Origin: Paenirhodobacter populi
Lineage (GTDB): Bacteria; Pseudomonadota; Alphaproteobacteria; Rhodobacterales; Rhodobacteraceae
NCBI RefSeq assembly: GCF_004022215.1
Contig: NZ_SAUZ01000029.1
Location: 1 to 45,127 of the forward strand
Length of the DNA: 45,127 bases
Reading direction: 5' to 3'
In this document: positions 34,923-43,448 of the stretch, one piece after another
Layout of the letters: each line of letters begins with the position of its first letter
How positions within the stretch are numbered: the stretch's first letter is position 1
Made by a program: the position numbers and the translations under genes
Notes under the pieces: model-generated
The model's input: the letters and a program-made list of their open reading frames with translations, nothing else
Told to the model about the DNA's origin: nothing
Database searches by the model: none

Positions 34923-35906
34923 TCAGCCGGTGCGCAGCTGGCCAGTTTCGTGATCTCCCTGCGAGGTCAGTCCTGCCGTTGTCGCAAACAGGAATAGTCC
35001 TGCGGGGGCGGTATTTCCGTGCAATATCGGTGGCGTACCGCCAATGAAGCGGATGGCGTCCTGATAGCGGCGGCACAACGGACCTTCGCCGACAACGCGG
35101 ATATCGTCTGCGCCGAATTTGGCGATGCCGGAAATGATTTCCTGTGCGATGACGATGCCCGACAGGTATTCCCCCAGTAGTTCCTGCGGCATATGCCCGA
35201 ACAGCCCCAGCGTGCGCACCGAAAACAGCTGATGGGCGAAATCCCCGGTGCCGCCGTTGCTCGCAAGGCTCAGCCCCTGCTCAAAGGCCGAGCGACGTTC
35301 GTCATCGCTGCAGGTATTCGGTGCCACCAGCAGACGCGACAGGATCGTATGGCGTGACAGCGCGTCATAGATTTCGCCGGTCATGTAGGTGCAGAAGCTC
35401 TCCACCTGACCGTCACGGATCCTTGCCCATTTCGAATGGGTTCCGGGCAGCACGATCAACGCATCGTGGCGGGTCTCGGGGGCGATGGCAAAGACCCCTG
35501 CGATCTGGATTTCCTCGCCCCGCATGACATCGGGCGCCCCGCCTTCGGGCAGGTATTTCATCCCCGGGGCGATCAGCAGTCTGACCCCCAGCGGCGCCTC
35601 AACCGCCGTGGCATGGGCAAGGAGCGTATCCGTACCCGCCGGACAGGCGACATAAGGGGTTTCAACCCAGCCCTGCGCGCTGCCGACCATGCCGCAGGTC
35701 ACGGCGTTGAGGATCTTGTATTGCGTGACCCAGTCCGCGCACAGGGCAATGAATGCCTGTTCGAACCCCTCTTTGCCCGCGGCCGGCAGGTTCTGGATGC
35801 CATGCCGGCTGGCACGGGTTTCCAGAATTTTCCCGCCATTGTCGATCAGGAACCCGCGCAGGCTGCTGGTGCCCCAGTCGATTGCGATAAGGTGAGGCTG
35901 CGTCAT
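34923..35906 (-). CDS. dgoK: 2-dehydro-3-deoxygalactonokinase
   Basis: A 327-residue kinase of the DgoK family. It phosphorylates 2-keto-3-deoxy-D-galactonate with ATP, the second step of D-galactonate breakdown. IAIDWGTSSLRGFLIDNGG is the N-terminal phosphate motif, with VLPGTHSKWARI and GEIYDALSRHTIL family-typical. ATG overlaps the iclR stop by one base. Placed between iclR and the transporter genes. Confidence 0.93.
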   Translation of the reverse strand: MTQPHLIAIDWGTSSLRGFLIDNGGKILETRASRHGIQNLPAAGKEGFEQAFIALCADWVTQYKILNAVTCGMVGSAQGWVETPYVACPAGTDTLLAHATAVEAPLGVRLLIAPGMKYLPEGGAPDVMRGEEIQIAGVFAIAPETRHDALIVLPGTHSKWARIRDGQVESFCTYMTGEIYDALSRHTILSRLLVAPNTCSDDERRSAFEQGLSLASNGGTGDFAHQLFSVRTLGLFGHMPQELLGEYLSGIVIAQEIISGIAKFGADDIRVVGEGPLCRRYQDAIRFIGGTPPILHGNTAPAGLFLFATTAGLTSQGDHETGQLRTG

Positions 35907-36712
35907 TATTTTCCCCCCGTCCAGCCCAGATCGCGCGAGATCGCCTCGGCGGTCATTTTCACGGCAGGGCCAAGCGCATACATGCGTTCTTCGCTCATGT
36001 AGGGGACGGCGCTGGCGACGCTGATGCCCGCAATCGCCCTGTTGGAAATGTCGTAGATCGGGCTGCCGACGCAGCGGATGCCCAGCTCGTTTTCCTCGAA
36101 ATCAAGCGAGAAACCGAGATCACGGTAGTTTTCCATCGTGGCGCGGAATTCATCCCAGGGAGCCAGCATCGGACGATGAGCATCGGCCTCGCTATAGGCG
36201 AGGGCCTGGTTGAACATCCCCTGCCAGTCGCTTTGCGGCAGCCCCAGCATCAGTCCCTTGCCGACGCCCGTCGATGCGGCGGGCATGCGTTTGCCGACCT
36301 GCGAACGCATTTCCAGCCCGCGGCGACCGGGGATCTTGACCAGGTAAAGCAGCATTTCGCCATCCAGCACGGCGAGGTGTGTGGTGTCGCTGGACAGTTC
36401 GGCCAGCTTTTCCAGATGCGGCATGGCGATTCCGGTTAGTGGCCGTTGCTGCAGCGCGGCGGCGCCCAGGCGGATCAGTTTGGGGCCAAGAAAATATCCC
36501 TGTTGGGGGACATGGTGCAGATAGCCTTCGGCGACCAGCGTGCTAAGCATCCGGTGCATGGTGCTGCGCGGCTTTTCCAGTCGCTCGCTCAGGCGTTTGA
36601 CGTCATTGATGCCATCCGCCACGCATTCCAGAATCGCGAACCCGCGGCTGAGCGTCTGGGTCCCGGGTGCATTCGCGTTTTCCGGAGGCATATCTGGCAG
36701 AGGCTCGTTCAC
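35906..36712 (-). CDS. IclR-family regulator of the galactonate operon
   Basis: A 268-residue IclR-type regulator. The N-terminal winged HTH (VKRLSERLEKPRSTMHRMLS) is followed by the effector-binding domain (ELGIRCVGSPIYDISNRAIA and AGISVASAVPY). Located inside the operon it probably controls, so it may respond to galactonate or a keto-deoxy intermediate. A palindrome upstream of dgoD is the likely operator. In Enterobacteria the equivalent regulator DgoR is of the GntR family, so this is an alternative regulator type. Confidence 0.92.
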   Translation of the reverse strand: MNEPLPDMPPENANAPGTQTLSRGFAILECVADGINDVKRLSERLEKPRSTMHRMLSTLVAEGYLHHVPQQGYFLGPKLIRLGAAALQQRPLTGIAMPHLEKLAELSSDTTHLAVLDGEMLLYLVKIPGRRGLEMRSQVGKRMPAASTGVGKGLMLGLPQSDWQGMFNQALAYSEADAHRPMLAPWDEFRATMENYRDLGFSLDFEENELGIRCVGSPIYDISNRAIAGISVASAVPYMSEERMYALGPAVKMTAEAISRDLGWTGGK

Positions 36713-36753
36713 GGGATGGATCCTTGGATAGGCGTGACAACTGGGTTTTCGGC

Positions 36754-37689
36754 TTATTGCGGAACCCGGGCAGGGATCGGGGCGCCGCTGAAATGGGCTT
36801 CAAGATTGGCGAGGAAAAGATTCGACATGGCTGCGCGGGTTTCATGCGTGGCGCTGGCCATATGCGGCGTCAGGACTACGTTCGGCAGTGCCCGCAGGGC
36901 TTGCGGGACATTCGGTTCCGTCTCGAACACGTCAAGCGCGGCACCGGCGATCCTGCCGTCTTGCAGGTATTCGATCAGCGTCGCTTCATCGACCACGCTG
37001 CCCCGGGCGACATTGATCAGGAAGCCATGCGGACCAAGAGCGTCCAACACATCCGCATTGATAAGATGACGGGTCGACTCTCCGCCGAAGGTGGTCACGA
37101 TCAGAAAATCCACGGCTTTCGCCAAGGCAATGAAATCATCGTGAAAGAGATAAGGGACTTTGTCGCGTTTCTGCCGGCTGGTGTAGGAAATATCCATGCC
37201 GAAGGCTTCGGCTCGCCTGGCGATGGTGACGCCGATCCGTCCAAGACCGACAATACCCAGTCTCGCTCCGGTAACCTTGCGAGTGAACGGGTACCCGCCG
37301 TTAGGCCATCTATCGGCGCGCAGGAAACGGTCGGCCTGCGGCACCTGCCGCGCGATCGACAAAAGCAGCGCGATCGCGTGATCGGCAACGTCGTCGGTCA
37401 GGACATCGGGCGTGTTCGTCACGATGATTCCCTGTTCCGTCGCGGACGGAACATCGATCCCATCGTAGCCGACGCCAAAGACGGACAGGATTTCGACATT
37501 CGGAAAGCGCGCCATGAAGGATCCGGGAACGACGGATTCCCCATTTGCCGCGATCGCCCGGATCGAGGGCGACAGCGATTCCAGTTCCGAGTCTGAAACT
37601 TCGCTTAATCGGATGAAATTGTATCGATCCTGCAGACTTTGGTCGAGCAGCGGCGGCAGTTTGGCGACGGACAGCAGATTCACGGTCAT
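36754..37689 (-). CDS. D-isomer-specific 2-hydroxyacid dehydrogenase
   Basis: A 311-residue NAD(P)-dependent dehydrogenase. LGIVGLGRIGVTIARRAEAF is the Rossmann dinucleotide motif; Arg in VARGSVVDEATLI, Glu in DVFETEPNVP and His in LTPHMASATHETR form the catalytic set. Closest in feel to glyoxylate/hydroxypyruvate reductases (GhrB). Its role in the galactonate operon is not standard; it may handle an aldonic-acid or C3 side product. Spacing to both neighbours is under 60 bp. Confidence 0.9.
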   Translation of the reverse strand: MTVNLLSVAKLPPLLDQSLQDRYNFIRLSEVSDSELESLSPSIRAIAANGESVVPGSFMARFPNVEILSVFGVGYDGIDVPSATEQGIIVTNTPDVLTDDVADHAIALLLSIARQVPQADRFLRADRWPNGGYPFTRKVTGARLGIVGLGRIGVTIARRAEAFGMDISYTSRQKRDKVPYLFHDDFIALAKAVDFLIVTTFGGESTRHLINADVLDALGPHGFLINVARGSVVDEATLIEYLQDGRIAGAALDVFETEPNVPQALRALPNVVLTPHMASATHETRAAMSNLFLANLEAHFSGAPIPARVPQ

Positions 37690-37747
37690 GACGGTTTTCC
37701 GTTCCAGTATTGGTGCCCGGGCAAAGCCCGCGATTGGGAGCGAGGGA

Positions 37748-38389
37748 TTAAGTCCGCGCCTTGCGGTAGGCAGCGACCAGCGCTTCGGCCCGCGCCCGCA
37801 ACGTATTGGCGGTCATGCCGGGCTTGTAGATCGCGCTGGAAAATCCGAAGCCCGAGGCCCCGGCTGCCAGAAACGCTTCCATGTTGTCCTCGCCGATCCC
37901 GCCGACGGGGAGGATGGCGGCATCCATTGGCAAGACGGCGCGGATATCCTTGATATATCCTGGGCCCAACTGTCCTGCGGGGAAGATCTTCAGCCCCGTG
38001 GCGCCCGCCTTCAACGCGGCAAAGCATTCCGTCGGGGTCATGGCACCGGGCATGGACACCATGCCGCGTTCGCGCGCTGCGCCGATCACATCCGGCGCGA
38101 CATTGGGTGATACCATCAGGCGTCCGCCGACATCATGCAACCGCTGCACATCATCGGCATCCAGCACCGTCCCGGCGCCGATCAGGACAGTATCGGGTAG
38201 GATCGATACGAAACGCTCGATTGTCTCAAACGGTTTGGGCGAATTCAGTGGCACTTCGATAAAGCGGAAGCCGGTGCCATGCAGCGATTCGGCGATGCCG
38301 TCGGCGTCAGAAGGCCTGATACCGCGCAGGATCGCGACCAATGGCAGATCGTGGAACGCATCTTCGTACAGATCAATACCGGTCACCAT
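37748..38389 (-). CDS. dgoA: 2-dehydro-3-deoxy-6-phosphogalactonate aldolase
   Basis: A 213-residue class I aldolase of the KDPG/KDPGal family. It cleaves 2-keto-3-deoxy-6-phosphogalactonate to pyruvate and glyceraldehyde 3-phosphate. Glu45 ([11 protein letters not shown]) and Schiff-base Lys134 ([10 protein letters not shown]) are present, with LVAILRGI at the start and PVGGIG near the end. It overlaps the dgoD 3' end by 7 bp. The DgoA assignment over KDPG aldolase rests on the dgoD and dgoK neighbours. Confidence 0.93.
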   Translation of the reverse strand: MVTGIDLYEDAFHDLPLVAILRGIRPSDADGIAESLHGTGFRFIEVPLNSPKPFETIERFVSILPDTVLIGAGTVLDADDVQRLHDVGGRLMVSPNVAPDVIGAARERGMVSMPGAMTPTECFAALKAGATGLKIFPAGQLGPGYIKDIRAVLPMDAAILPVGGIGEDNMEAFLAAGASGFGFSSAIYKPGMTANTLRARAEALVAAYRKART

Positions 38390-39531
38390 TCGGCAATACT
38401 CCCGTCCGCATGCCTCCAGACGGGATTGCGCCAGCGGTGGCCTTCCTTCGAACGCTCGATCACCTTTTCCTCATCGATATCGACGCCGAGGCCGGGCTTT
38501 TCGAGCAGGTTGAGATAGCCATCCACAATCGAGAGCGGTGCCGTATCGGTAACATAGTCCAGCACGTCATTGCCCTTGTTGTAGTGGATCCCCATCGACT
38601 GTTCCTGGATGAACGCGTTATGGGAGATGAAATCGACCTGCAGGCAGGCCGCCAGTGCGACCGGTCCCAACGGGCAATGCGGGGCAAGCGCCACGTCATA
38701 GGTTTCGGCAAGGCTGGCGATCTTCATCGCTTCGGTGATCCCGCCACAATGGCTCAGGTCCGGCTGGATGATGTCGACGCAGCGCGCCTCCATGATGGGC
38801 CGGAAGTCGAAGCGACTGTACATCCGTTCGCCCGTTGCGATCGGATAGGACAAACCGGAGGCGATCGCGGGCAGGCAGTGAAGCTGTTCCGTCAGAACCG
38901 GCTCTTCAACGAACAGCGGGTGCATGCCTTCAAGTTCGCGCAGCAGCACCTTGGCCATAGGGCGGTGGACACGGCCGTGAAAATCGATCGCGATCCCGAT
39001 GTCCCGTCCGACGGCCTCGCGGGCCTCGAAGGCACGGGCGACAGCATCATCGACCTTGCTGTGGCTGTCGACGATCTGGATTTCGGGGGTGCCATTCATC
39101 TTAAATGCGGTAAAACCCTTTTCGGTAACCTCCTTGGCCTGACGCGCGATGTCGCCAGGGCGGTCACCGCCGATCCAGCAATACATTCGCATGCGATCGC
39201 GCACCGCGCCGCCCAGAAGTACGTGCACCGGAACACCAAGTGCCTTGCCCTTGATGTCCCACAATGCCTGATCAATTCCAGCGATGGCGCTCATCAGGAT
39301 TGGGCCGCCGCGGTAAAACCCGCCGCGATACAGCATCTGCCAGATATCCTGGATCCGGCTCGGGTCGAGGCCGATGAGATAGTCCGAAAGTTCGTGTACT
39401 GCCGCCTCGACGCTGGAGGCGCGGCCTTCGATGACGGGTTCACCCCAACCGGCTATACCTTCATCCGTCTCGATTTTCAGGAACATCCAGCGTGGCGGTA
39501 CCTGCCATGTCTTTATCGACCTGATTTTCAC
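38383..39531 (-). CDS. dgoD: D-galactonate dehydratase
   Basis: A 382-residue enolase-superfamily enzyme, the same length as E. coli DgoD. It dehydrates D-galactonate to 2-keto-3-deoxygalactonate. [15 protein letters not shown] and ATGERMYSR supply the Mg ligands, and [14 protein letters not shown] the catalytic His region. First gene of the operon; a near-perfect palindrome lies 64-81 bp upstream. Confidence 0.95.
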   Translation of the reverse strand: MKIRSIKTWQVPPRWMFLKIETDEGIAGWGEPVIEGRASSVEAAVHELSDYLIGLDPSRIQDIWQMLYRGGFYRGGPILMSAIAGIDQALWDIKGKALGVPVHVLLGGAVRDRMRMYCWIGGDRPGDIARQAKEVTEKGFTAFKMNGTPEIQIVDSHSKVDDAVARAFEAREAVGRDIGIAIDFHGRVHRPMAKVLLRELEGMHPLFVEEPVLTEQLHCLPAIASGLSYPIATGERMYSRFDFRPIMEARCVDIIQPDLSHCGGITEAMKIASLAETYDVALAPHCPLGPVALAACLQVDFISHNAFIQEQSMGIHYNKGNDVLDYVTDTAPLSIVDGYLNLLEKPGLGVDIDEEKVIERSKEGHRWRNPVWRHADGSIAEW

Positions 39532-39594
39532 GATTCCCCCCTGGACCCTCGTGCTTTCCTCTGGCTGTTTGATACGTTAGCAAATCATCTGTGT

Positions 39595-39612
39595 CAATAT
39601 ATGGATATATTG
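39595..39612. promoter_or_regulatory. candidate operator of the dgo-tct operon
   Basis: CAATATAT-GG-ATATATTG is a perfect 8-bp-armed palindrome, extended by TGT/CCA-like flanks, in an otherwise ordinary upstream region. It lies 64 bp before the dgoD start and is the best candidate site for the IclR-type regulator. Confidence 0.6.
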
Positions 39613-39992
39613 TCCAAATAGTGAGACTAATTGGATGAACGCAAGGAGGCTTTGTTGCACTCCCCCGTCGGATTACGGATTCATGTTTGTGAGTCAGCGG
39701 GTTAGATTGGCGTCCTGAGCAAGCCTGCCCCTGTCTTCCGGACCACGAATTAGTCCAGTTACAATGCGGCGCTGAAGCGCCGGGGCTCGCTGATGGTCTG
39801 GCTGGATCCAGAGATGTCCTGGTTAGCGACACCGAGCGGCAAGCCGGGTCATCCTGAGCGGTTCTCGGCGGCTGCCATTCAGTTCTGCCTCTCAATGAAG
39901 ATCTTGTTCGGCCTGCCGCTCCGGCAAACGACAGGGTTCGTGGAAAGCTTGCTGGCCCTGTCGGGTCTGGACTGGCAGGTACCCTTCGTCGG

Positions 39993-40017
39993 GCGATCCT
40001 TCCACTGGAAGGATCGC
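39993..40017. repeat. hairpin insert 1 in the IS5 remnant
   Basis: Perfect 11-bp stem GCGATCCTTCC/GGAAGGATCGC with a 3-base loop (ACT). It sits where the transposase should continue from DWQVP to DFST, within about 40 unmatched bases. Confidence 0.8.
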
Positions 40018-40159
40018 TGATCCTTCTCAGTACACAACGCTCTGCCGTAGGCAGAAGCATCTGAAGGTGCAGATCCCGTATCGGCCTGCATCCGCTCCAC
40101 CGCACCTGCTGGTGGACAGCACAGGGATCAAGTTCTCGGGCGAAGGCGAATGGCCAATC

Positions 40160-40196
40160 GCCGGGAAAACAGTCCCCCGGACTGTTTTCTGGCCCG
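40160..40196. repeat. hairpin insert 2 in the IS5 remnant
   Basis: Perfect 10-bp stem AAAACAGTCC/GGACTGTTTT around CCC (40166-40188), extended by an outer GCCGGG/CCCGGC pair with a CTGG bulge. It interrupts GEGEW before the expected ARKHG. Confidence 0.8.
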
Positions 40197-40331
40197 GCTC
40201 ATATCCGCAAGCACGGGGCCAGTCGCCGCCGGCAGTGGCGCAAAATCCATATCGGGATCGATGCTGATACACTGGAAGTGCGGGCGGTGGAGATGACCAG
40301 TAACCGCATCGGGGATGGTGAGCGGGCGAAC

Positions 40332-40433
40332 GCCATTGATGGAGTGGATGGCTCCCTTCATGGGTTCATATGACAGCACCCAATGTGGCACATTGCGATG
40401 CCGGGAGCGGGAGCCATCCACTCCATCAATGGC
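40332..40433. repeat. long inverted repeat 3 in the IS5 remnant
   Basis: Perfect 25-bp arms: 40332-40356 (GCCATTGATGGAGTGGATGG then CTCCC) and its exact complement at 40409-40433, around 52 bases. It replaces the part of the transposase that should carry the second catalytic Asp. Confidence 0.85.
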
Positions 40434-40725
40434 GGGCGGCCCCTCACTACCGCCTCGCCGAAATGCCGGAACCTGGAAGGGACACGATCCGGGACTGCGA
40501 TCACGCAATGAAGCACTGCGTGCCTGCAAGCGCTTTGGCCGGGCCAACTGGAAGAAATGGTCCGGATACCACCGACGAAGCCTGGTCGAAGCCAAGATGC
40601 GATGCGTCAAGCTGCTCGGCGAGCGCATTGGAGGGGGCATGGGAACTGACTCGTGACGGCGCGTGAACCTGCCCTCGCTTGGCGAGGCACCAGCCCAAGT
40701 GATGCCCTTCTATGACGACCGGGTA

Positions 40726-40778
40726 GCGAAGGCGGGAAGCGCGGAGACATCATCTATCGCAGCGCTTCCCGCCTTCGC
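40726..40778. repeat. 53-bp dispersed hairpin, copy 2
   Basis: A perfect 17-bp stem (GCGAAGGCGGGAAGCGC with its complement) and a 19-base loop GGAGACATCATCTATCGCA. Same length and loop motifs as copy 1 at 6379-6431. It lies 3' of a possible restriction-gene remnant. Confidence 0.78.
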
Positions 40779-40879
40779 TTTTGCTGTACATCTGCTGTAT
40801 ATCGACATCTTGGGCGGAAACCGGCGCCGCGCCTAGCACGGCCATCCGTTCTGGGCTGGGCTTTCCCTCTCCGCCCTTA

Positions 40880-41005
40880 TCACGCGGCCCGCTCCCGCAG
40901 GGCTTCGTACAGCCGTCCCGGCCCCATGAGTGCCGTCTTCAGTCCGTCCTGGATTGTCTGTGATTCCAATGCCTGACGACTCATCGCCGAATGTGCATCT
41001 AACAT
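40880..41005 (-). pseudogene. possible 3' remnant of a type I restriction subunit (HsdR-like)
   Basis: A 41-codon minus-strand frame ends in QTIQDGLKTALMGPGRLYEA LRERAA, which resembles C-termini of HsdR proteins (a GLKDIL...LWEKLRE-type ending). Too short to be certain. The rest of the 40657-41047 gap holds only the 53-bp hairpin. Confidence 0.3.
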
Positions 41006-41047
41006 TACAGTTGCGTTTGTTTCTGACCTCTGAATCACTGTGCTACC

Positions 41048-42265
41048 ATGGTGCAGATGAGGTCACGGATGTCAGGGTTTGCTGTCGAGGATACGCTTGA
41101 GCTGTGGGCTTCGTCGCTTCGAGATGTGAAGTCTCGGATACGGGTGCTGTTCACGCAGGACCGTGTTGCGGCGTCTGCCGGTCAGTTTCTCGATGGCTTA
41201 CTGGGCGATGAACGCCGCAAGACCGGATGGATGCGGGCAGAAGCCGCTGGCGACAAGGGCCCATGGCGGCAGCAGGCGATCCTCGGCCGGGTGCCCTGGG
41301 AAGCCGATGCCTTGCGTGACATCGTGCGCGATTATGCGTTGGAGACACTGGCCGATCCCGATGCCGTTCTAGTCATCGATGAGACCGGTTTTCTGAAGCA
41401 GGGCCATGCCTCCTGTGGCGTGGCGCGGCAATATACCGGCTCGGCAGGTAAGATCACCAACTGCCAGATCGGGGTCTTCGCCTCCTATGTCTCGCGCCAT
41501 GGCCACGCTTTTATCGACCGGGCGCTCTATCTGCCGAAGGTCTGGGCCGATGATCTGGAACGGCGCCACAAGGCCCATGTGCCGAAGGATATCGACTTCG
41601 CCACAAAACCTGCGCTGGCCTGCGCCATGATAGAACGGGCGCTGGCCGCGGATGTGCCGTTTTCCTGGGTGGCCGCCGACAGCGTCTATGGGGTCGGCGA
41701 TATCGAACTGGCGCTGCGGCGTGCCGGCAAGGGATATGTGCTTGGGGTCAGCGCAAAGCATACGTTCAACTCCTGGGGCAAGCCTTGTGCCGTTGCCGGA
41801 ACCGCAAAGGATATCGCCGCGGACTTGCCTCCGGGGGCGTGGCAGCGTCTTTCGGCAGGCATGGGCACCAAGGGAGAGCGCCTTCATGACTGGGCCTATA
41901 TCGAGTTGGCCGATCTCGATGCCGAAGATTTCAGCGCGGCTTTCAGCGGGATCTGGACGCGGGGCCTGCTGATCCGCCGCAACATCGCTGATGGCGATAT
42001 TGCCTTCTTCTCGACATGGTCCCCTCAAGGCACCCCTATCGAAACCCTGGTGCGGATCGAGGGTCACCGATGGGCAATCGAAGACAGCTTCGAGACCGCG
42101 AAGAACGAGCTTGGCCTCGATCACAACGAGACGCGCTCATGGCACGGCTGGCACCGCCATGTTTCTCTGGTCATGCTGGCCTTCGCCATGATGGCCGTCA
42201 TCCGCCATCATGCCAATGTCGCACCACCCCCAAAAACAATGCACAGGCCCCATCGCCACACCTGA
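41048..42265 (+). CDS. IS701-family transposase, C-terminus in the -1 frame
   Basis: A 405-residue DDE transposase. VLVIDETGFLKQGHASCGVA (Asp), WVAADSVYGVGDIELAL (Asp) and RWAIEDSFETAKNELGLDHN (Glu) are the catalytic regions of IS701-type enzymes. The zero frame ends soon after VAPPPKT. The -1 frame continues with HLIRWSAQEIRRIANRMAQ and IIAWSLWRRAHQAVARQAHM to 42462, which is the expected IS701 C-terminus. The switch point is a C5A5 run containing CCCAAAA. Its 3' end overlaps the convergent cyclodeaminase-family gene. Terminal repeats were not recognised. Confidence 0.88.
   Translation: MVQMRSRMSGFAVEDTLELWASSLRDVKSRIRVLFTQDRVAASAGQFLDGLLGDERRKTGWMRAEAAGDKGPWRQQAILGRVPWEADALRDIVRDYALETLADPDAVLVIDETGFLKQGHASCGVARQYTGSAGKITNCQIGVFASYVSRHGHAFIDRALYLPKVWADDLERRHKAHVPKDIDFATKPALACAMIERALAADVPFSWVAADSVYGVGDIELALRRAGKGYVLGVSAKHTFNSWGKPCAVAGTAKDIAADLPPGAWQRLSAGMGTKGERLHDWAYIELADLDAEDFSAAFSGIWTRGLLIRRNIADGDIAFFSTWSPQGTPIETLVRIEGHRWAIEDSFETAKNELGLDHNETRSWHGWHRHVSLVMLAFAMMAVIRHHANVAPPPKTMHRPHRHT
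42229..42235 (+). promoter_or_regulatory. possible -1 frameshift site CCCAAAA
   Basis: CCCAAAA in zero-frame phase C CCA AAA fits the X XXY YYZ heptamer for -1 slippage, and the -1 frame carries the rest of the transposase. A simple one-base indel in the C5A5 run explains the same data. Confidence 0.4.
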
Positions 42266-42444
42266 TCCGATGGTCCGCCCAGGAAATCCGCCGCATCGCC
42301 AACCGCATGGCACAGCGTCAAATCCAGCCCGCACAGATCATCGCATGGTCGCTCTGGCGACGAGCGCATCAGGCCGTAGCAAGACAGGCCCATATGACAC
42401 CCTCGGCTCCCGCAGGAACGGCGCTACCAGCCCAGGACGATGTA

Positions 42445-43401
42445 TCAGCCGCCGCAGCTTGACGCCTGCGCGGTCAGCTTTTGGGCGATCAGGCTGGCGA
42501 TTATCAGATCGAGATGCCCGCCCCCGCCGTTTTTGAACAATGTTACCTCATCGTCCGATCGGCGCGCAGTCGGACCGAGCGGGACGAGATCATAGAGATC
42601 GCCCCGCACGTCTTGAGGCCCGATAACGCCAGCAGCGATCGGCTGGGTCAGATCGCCGACCCGATCCACCGTGGTAGCAAGGCAATCAACCCAGATCCCG
42701 GACCGCATGATCAGGCTGTCGTCGGCCTCACGCATCTCGGGTTTGAAACCACCGATCAGATCGACATGGGTGCCGGGACGGATCCACTCGCCCTTCAGAA
42801 TCGGATCCCGCGCCATGGTCGCAGAGGCGACGATATCGGCCGAGCCGAGCGCTGCGGGCAAGTCGGCCACGGGCTGTAGATCGGCACGAATATCCGCAGC
42901 CGCTTCGACCAGCGCCAGCGCCTTTTCGGGGTTCCTTGCCCAGACCGAGATACGGTCCAGATCCGGGAACAGCGTGGCATAACCCTGTACCAGATCGCGG
43001 GCCACGACCCCCGCCCCGGCGATCACCAGATGGCGCGCATCGGGTCGGGCAAGCAGGCTTGCCCCCAGAAGCGAATCCGCCACCGTCTTGAACTGCGTCA
43101 CCACGCTGCTTTCGATGATGGCCCGGAGGGTGCCCGTTCTGTCATCGAACAACAGGACCGCCCCCTGCACCGAGGGCACGCCTTGCGCTGCGTTCGCCTC
43201 GAAAATCGTCTCTGCCTTGACGGCATAGCCCAGACCATTGATGTGCGCCGCACGATTCAGAAGGCCCACGCTGCCCCCACCCAGGATCAGATCACCAAGC
43301 TCCGGACGTGGCAGAAGATGCCCATTGCGAATAGCCTCGACCGCTTCAGGCCATGTTAGAAAGTGACCAGCCTCTTGCCGCGTCAATATTCTGGTAAACA
43401 T
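42445..43401 (-). CDS. ornithine cyclodeaminase-family protein, probable delta1-pyrroline-2-carboxylate reductase
   Basis: A 318-residue OCD/mu-crystallin-family NAD(P)-dependent enzyme. VTQFKTVADSLLGASLLARP and HLVIAGAGVVARDLVQGYAT (dinucleotide fold), THVDLIGGFKPEMREAD and a C-terminal GGGGHLDLIIA are family-typical. Next to a hydroxyproline epimerase/dehydratase, the likely reaction is reduction of delta1-pyrroline-2-carboxylate to L-proline. The last residues (QASSCGG) overlap IS701 DNA, so the native C-terminus may have been replaced. Confidence 0.85.
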   Translation of the reverse strand: MFTRILTRQEAGHFLTWPEAVEAIRNGHLLPRPELGDLILGGGSVGLLNRAAHINGLGYAVKAETIFEANAAQGVPSVQGAVLLFDDRTGTLRAIIESSVVTQFKTVADSLLGASLLARPDARHLVIAGAGVVARDLVQGYATLFPDLDRISVWARNPEKALALVEAAADIRADLQPVADLPAALGSADIVASATMARDPILKGEWIRPGTHVDLIGGFKPEMREADDSLIMRSGIWVDCLATTVDRVGDLTQPIAAGVIGPQDVRGDLYDLVPLGPTARRSDDEVTLFKNGGGGHLDLIIASLIAQKLTAQASSCGG

Positions 43402-43448
43402 GTGGGATGACGGTCCTTCTGAAGCTGGGGCAATACTGTCCGGAACCG

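Larger units (their letters stand above)
39716..40656 (+). pseudogene. IS5-family transposase remnant
   Basis: Recognisable pieces: SSYNAALKRRGSLMVWLDPE, then IQFCLSMKILFGLPLRQTTG, SGLDWQVP, PPHLLVDSTGIKFSGEGEW, and the C-terminal RRSLVEAKMRCVKLLGERI. The left terminal repeat GGCTTTGTTGCAC is at 39648. A TAG (39751-39753) replaces the conserved Trp of TTNW, the start codon reads CTG, and three hairpin sequences interrupt the frame; the third replaces a deleted stretch of the catalytic domain. No right end was recognised. Confidence 0.88.

Noticed and set aside
38341-39621. A 426-codon plus-strand frame opposite dgoD, and a similar one at 43407-44627
   Set aside because: Both mirror well-identified minus-strand enzymes codon by codon; translations lack any recognisable motif.
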